Shown: positions 13,305 through 13,374 of the stretch, piece after piece
How positions within the stretch are numbered: the first letter of the stretch is position 1
Layout: each line of letters opens with the position of its first letter
The notes under the pieces: model-generated
Database searches by the model: none
Told to the model about the DNA's origin: nothing
The model's input: only the letters and a program-made list of their open reading frames with translations
Origin: Methanosarcina sp.
GTDB taxonomy: Archaea; Halobacteriota; Methanosarcinia; Methanosarcinales; Methanosarcinaceae
Direction of reading: 5' to 3'
DNA length: 13,374 nt
NCBI GenBank assembly: GCA_024280975.1
Contig: JAMXLQ010000298.1
Location: 1 to 13,374 of the forward strand
Made by a program: the position numbers and the translations under genes

Positions 13305-13313
13305 GATATAAAT
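13305..13313 (+). promoter_or_regulatory. TATA-like box for the HIT-family gene
   Basis: GATATAAAT lies about 30 bases before the ATG at 13338. The spacing predicts a start near 13335 and thus a leaderless or very short-leader message. Confidence 0.35.
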
Positions 13314-13337
13314 GTATCCCCTAAACTTTACGTGGAT

Positions 13338-13374
13338 ATGGTTATGATGAAAGATTGCCTTTTTTGCAAAATAA
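13338..13374 (+). CDS. N-terminus of a HIT-family (histidine triad) protein, cut by window end
   Basis: The last 37 bases code for MVMMKDCLFCKI and run off the window. The CLFCKI block (Cys-x-x-Cys, then Lys-Ile) is the characteristic N-terminus of HIT-family nucleotide hydrolases/transferases, which act on purine nucleoside phosphoramidates or dinucleotides and use an HxHxH active site further downstream, outside the window. The Cys pair is part of the zinc site in many members. Three ATGs (13338, 13344, 13347) could start it. GTGGAT just before 13338 would serve the two later ones best. Confidence 0.65.
   Translation, partial: MVMMKDCLFCKI

Noticed and set aside
1..13374. CRISPR array, defence island, prophage or insertion sequence
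   Set aside because: No regularly spaced repeats, cas genes, toxin-antitoxin pairs, transposases, integrases or terminal inverted repeats were found; the genes are mostly housekeeping.

Overview
The window reads as an ordinary chromosomal segment of a Methanosarcina-type methanogenic archaeon. The clues are a NrpR-domain protein without a helix-turn-helix, a cupin-type glucose-6-phosphate isomerase, an archaeal TyrRS, a Thg1 tRNA-His guanylyltransferase, a CARDB/PGF-pre-PGF surface protein, AT-rich intergenic regions with TATA-like boxes and oligo-T terminators, and GGAG/GGGG-type ribosome binding sites. The genus is an inference from gene content. I saw no tRNA, rRNA, CRISPR array, transposase, integrase or phage gene.

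Layout. Bases 1-1702 (+): the end of an unidentified gene, possibly nuclease-like, then a complete DHH/DHHA1 RecJ-like nuclease. Bases 1801-4607 (-): a NrpRII-like nitrogen regulator, the cupin phosphoglucose isomerase, and a DEDD/RNase H-fold exonuclease with an N-terminal IPGVG (helix-hairpin-helix-like) element. Bases 4847-5770 (+): malate dehydrogenase, divergent from the exonuclease. Bases 5771-6248: 478 bases without a convincing gene but with a hairpin. Bases 6249-8247 (+): a compact three-gene cluster of a small PRC-barrel protein, Thg1 and TyrRS, ending in a perfect 8-bp hairpin. Bases 8457-9629 (+): a 390-residue cytoplasmic protein of unknown function. Bases 9972-12197 (+): a 741-residue exported protein with four CARDB repeats, a Gly/Ser/His linker, a PGF-pre-PGF domain and a C-terminal membrane helix. 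Bases 12320-13107 (-): two small membrane proteins, a DUF5518-like protein and a SemiSWEET. The last 37 bases start a HIT-family gene on the + strand.

How the genes work together. Most look like independent housekeeping units: DNA repair, nitrogen control, gluconeogenesis, dicarboxylate metabolism, tRNA maturation and charging, cell surface. The one convincing multigene transcript is PRC-barrel/thg1/tyrS (gaps of 18 and 37 bases). It joins a possible cell-division or membrane-associated adaptor to two tRNA enzymes.

No clear new multigene system is visible. The best leads are the unknown 8457-9629 protein, the PRC-barrel/tRNA-enzyme operon, the surface protein that has the PGF-pre-PGF domain but no visible PGF sorting tripeptide, the hairpin element in front of the SemiSWEET gene, and the single UAG stop codon (of recJ) in a lineage known to read UAG as pyrrolysine. 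Several start codons given here are downstream of the longest open frame, because the ribosome binding site and family-typical N-terminus favour them.
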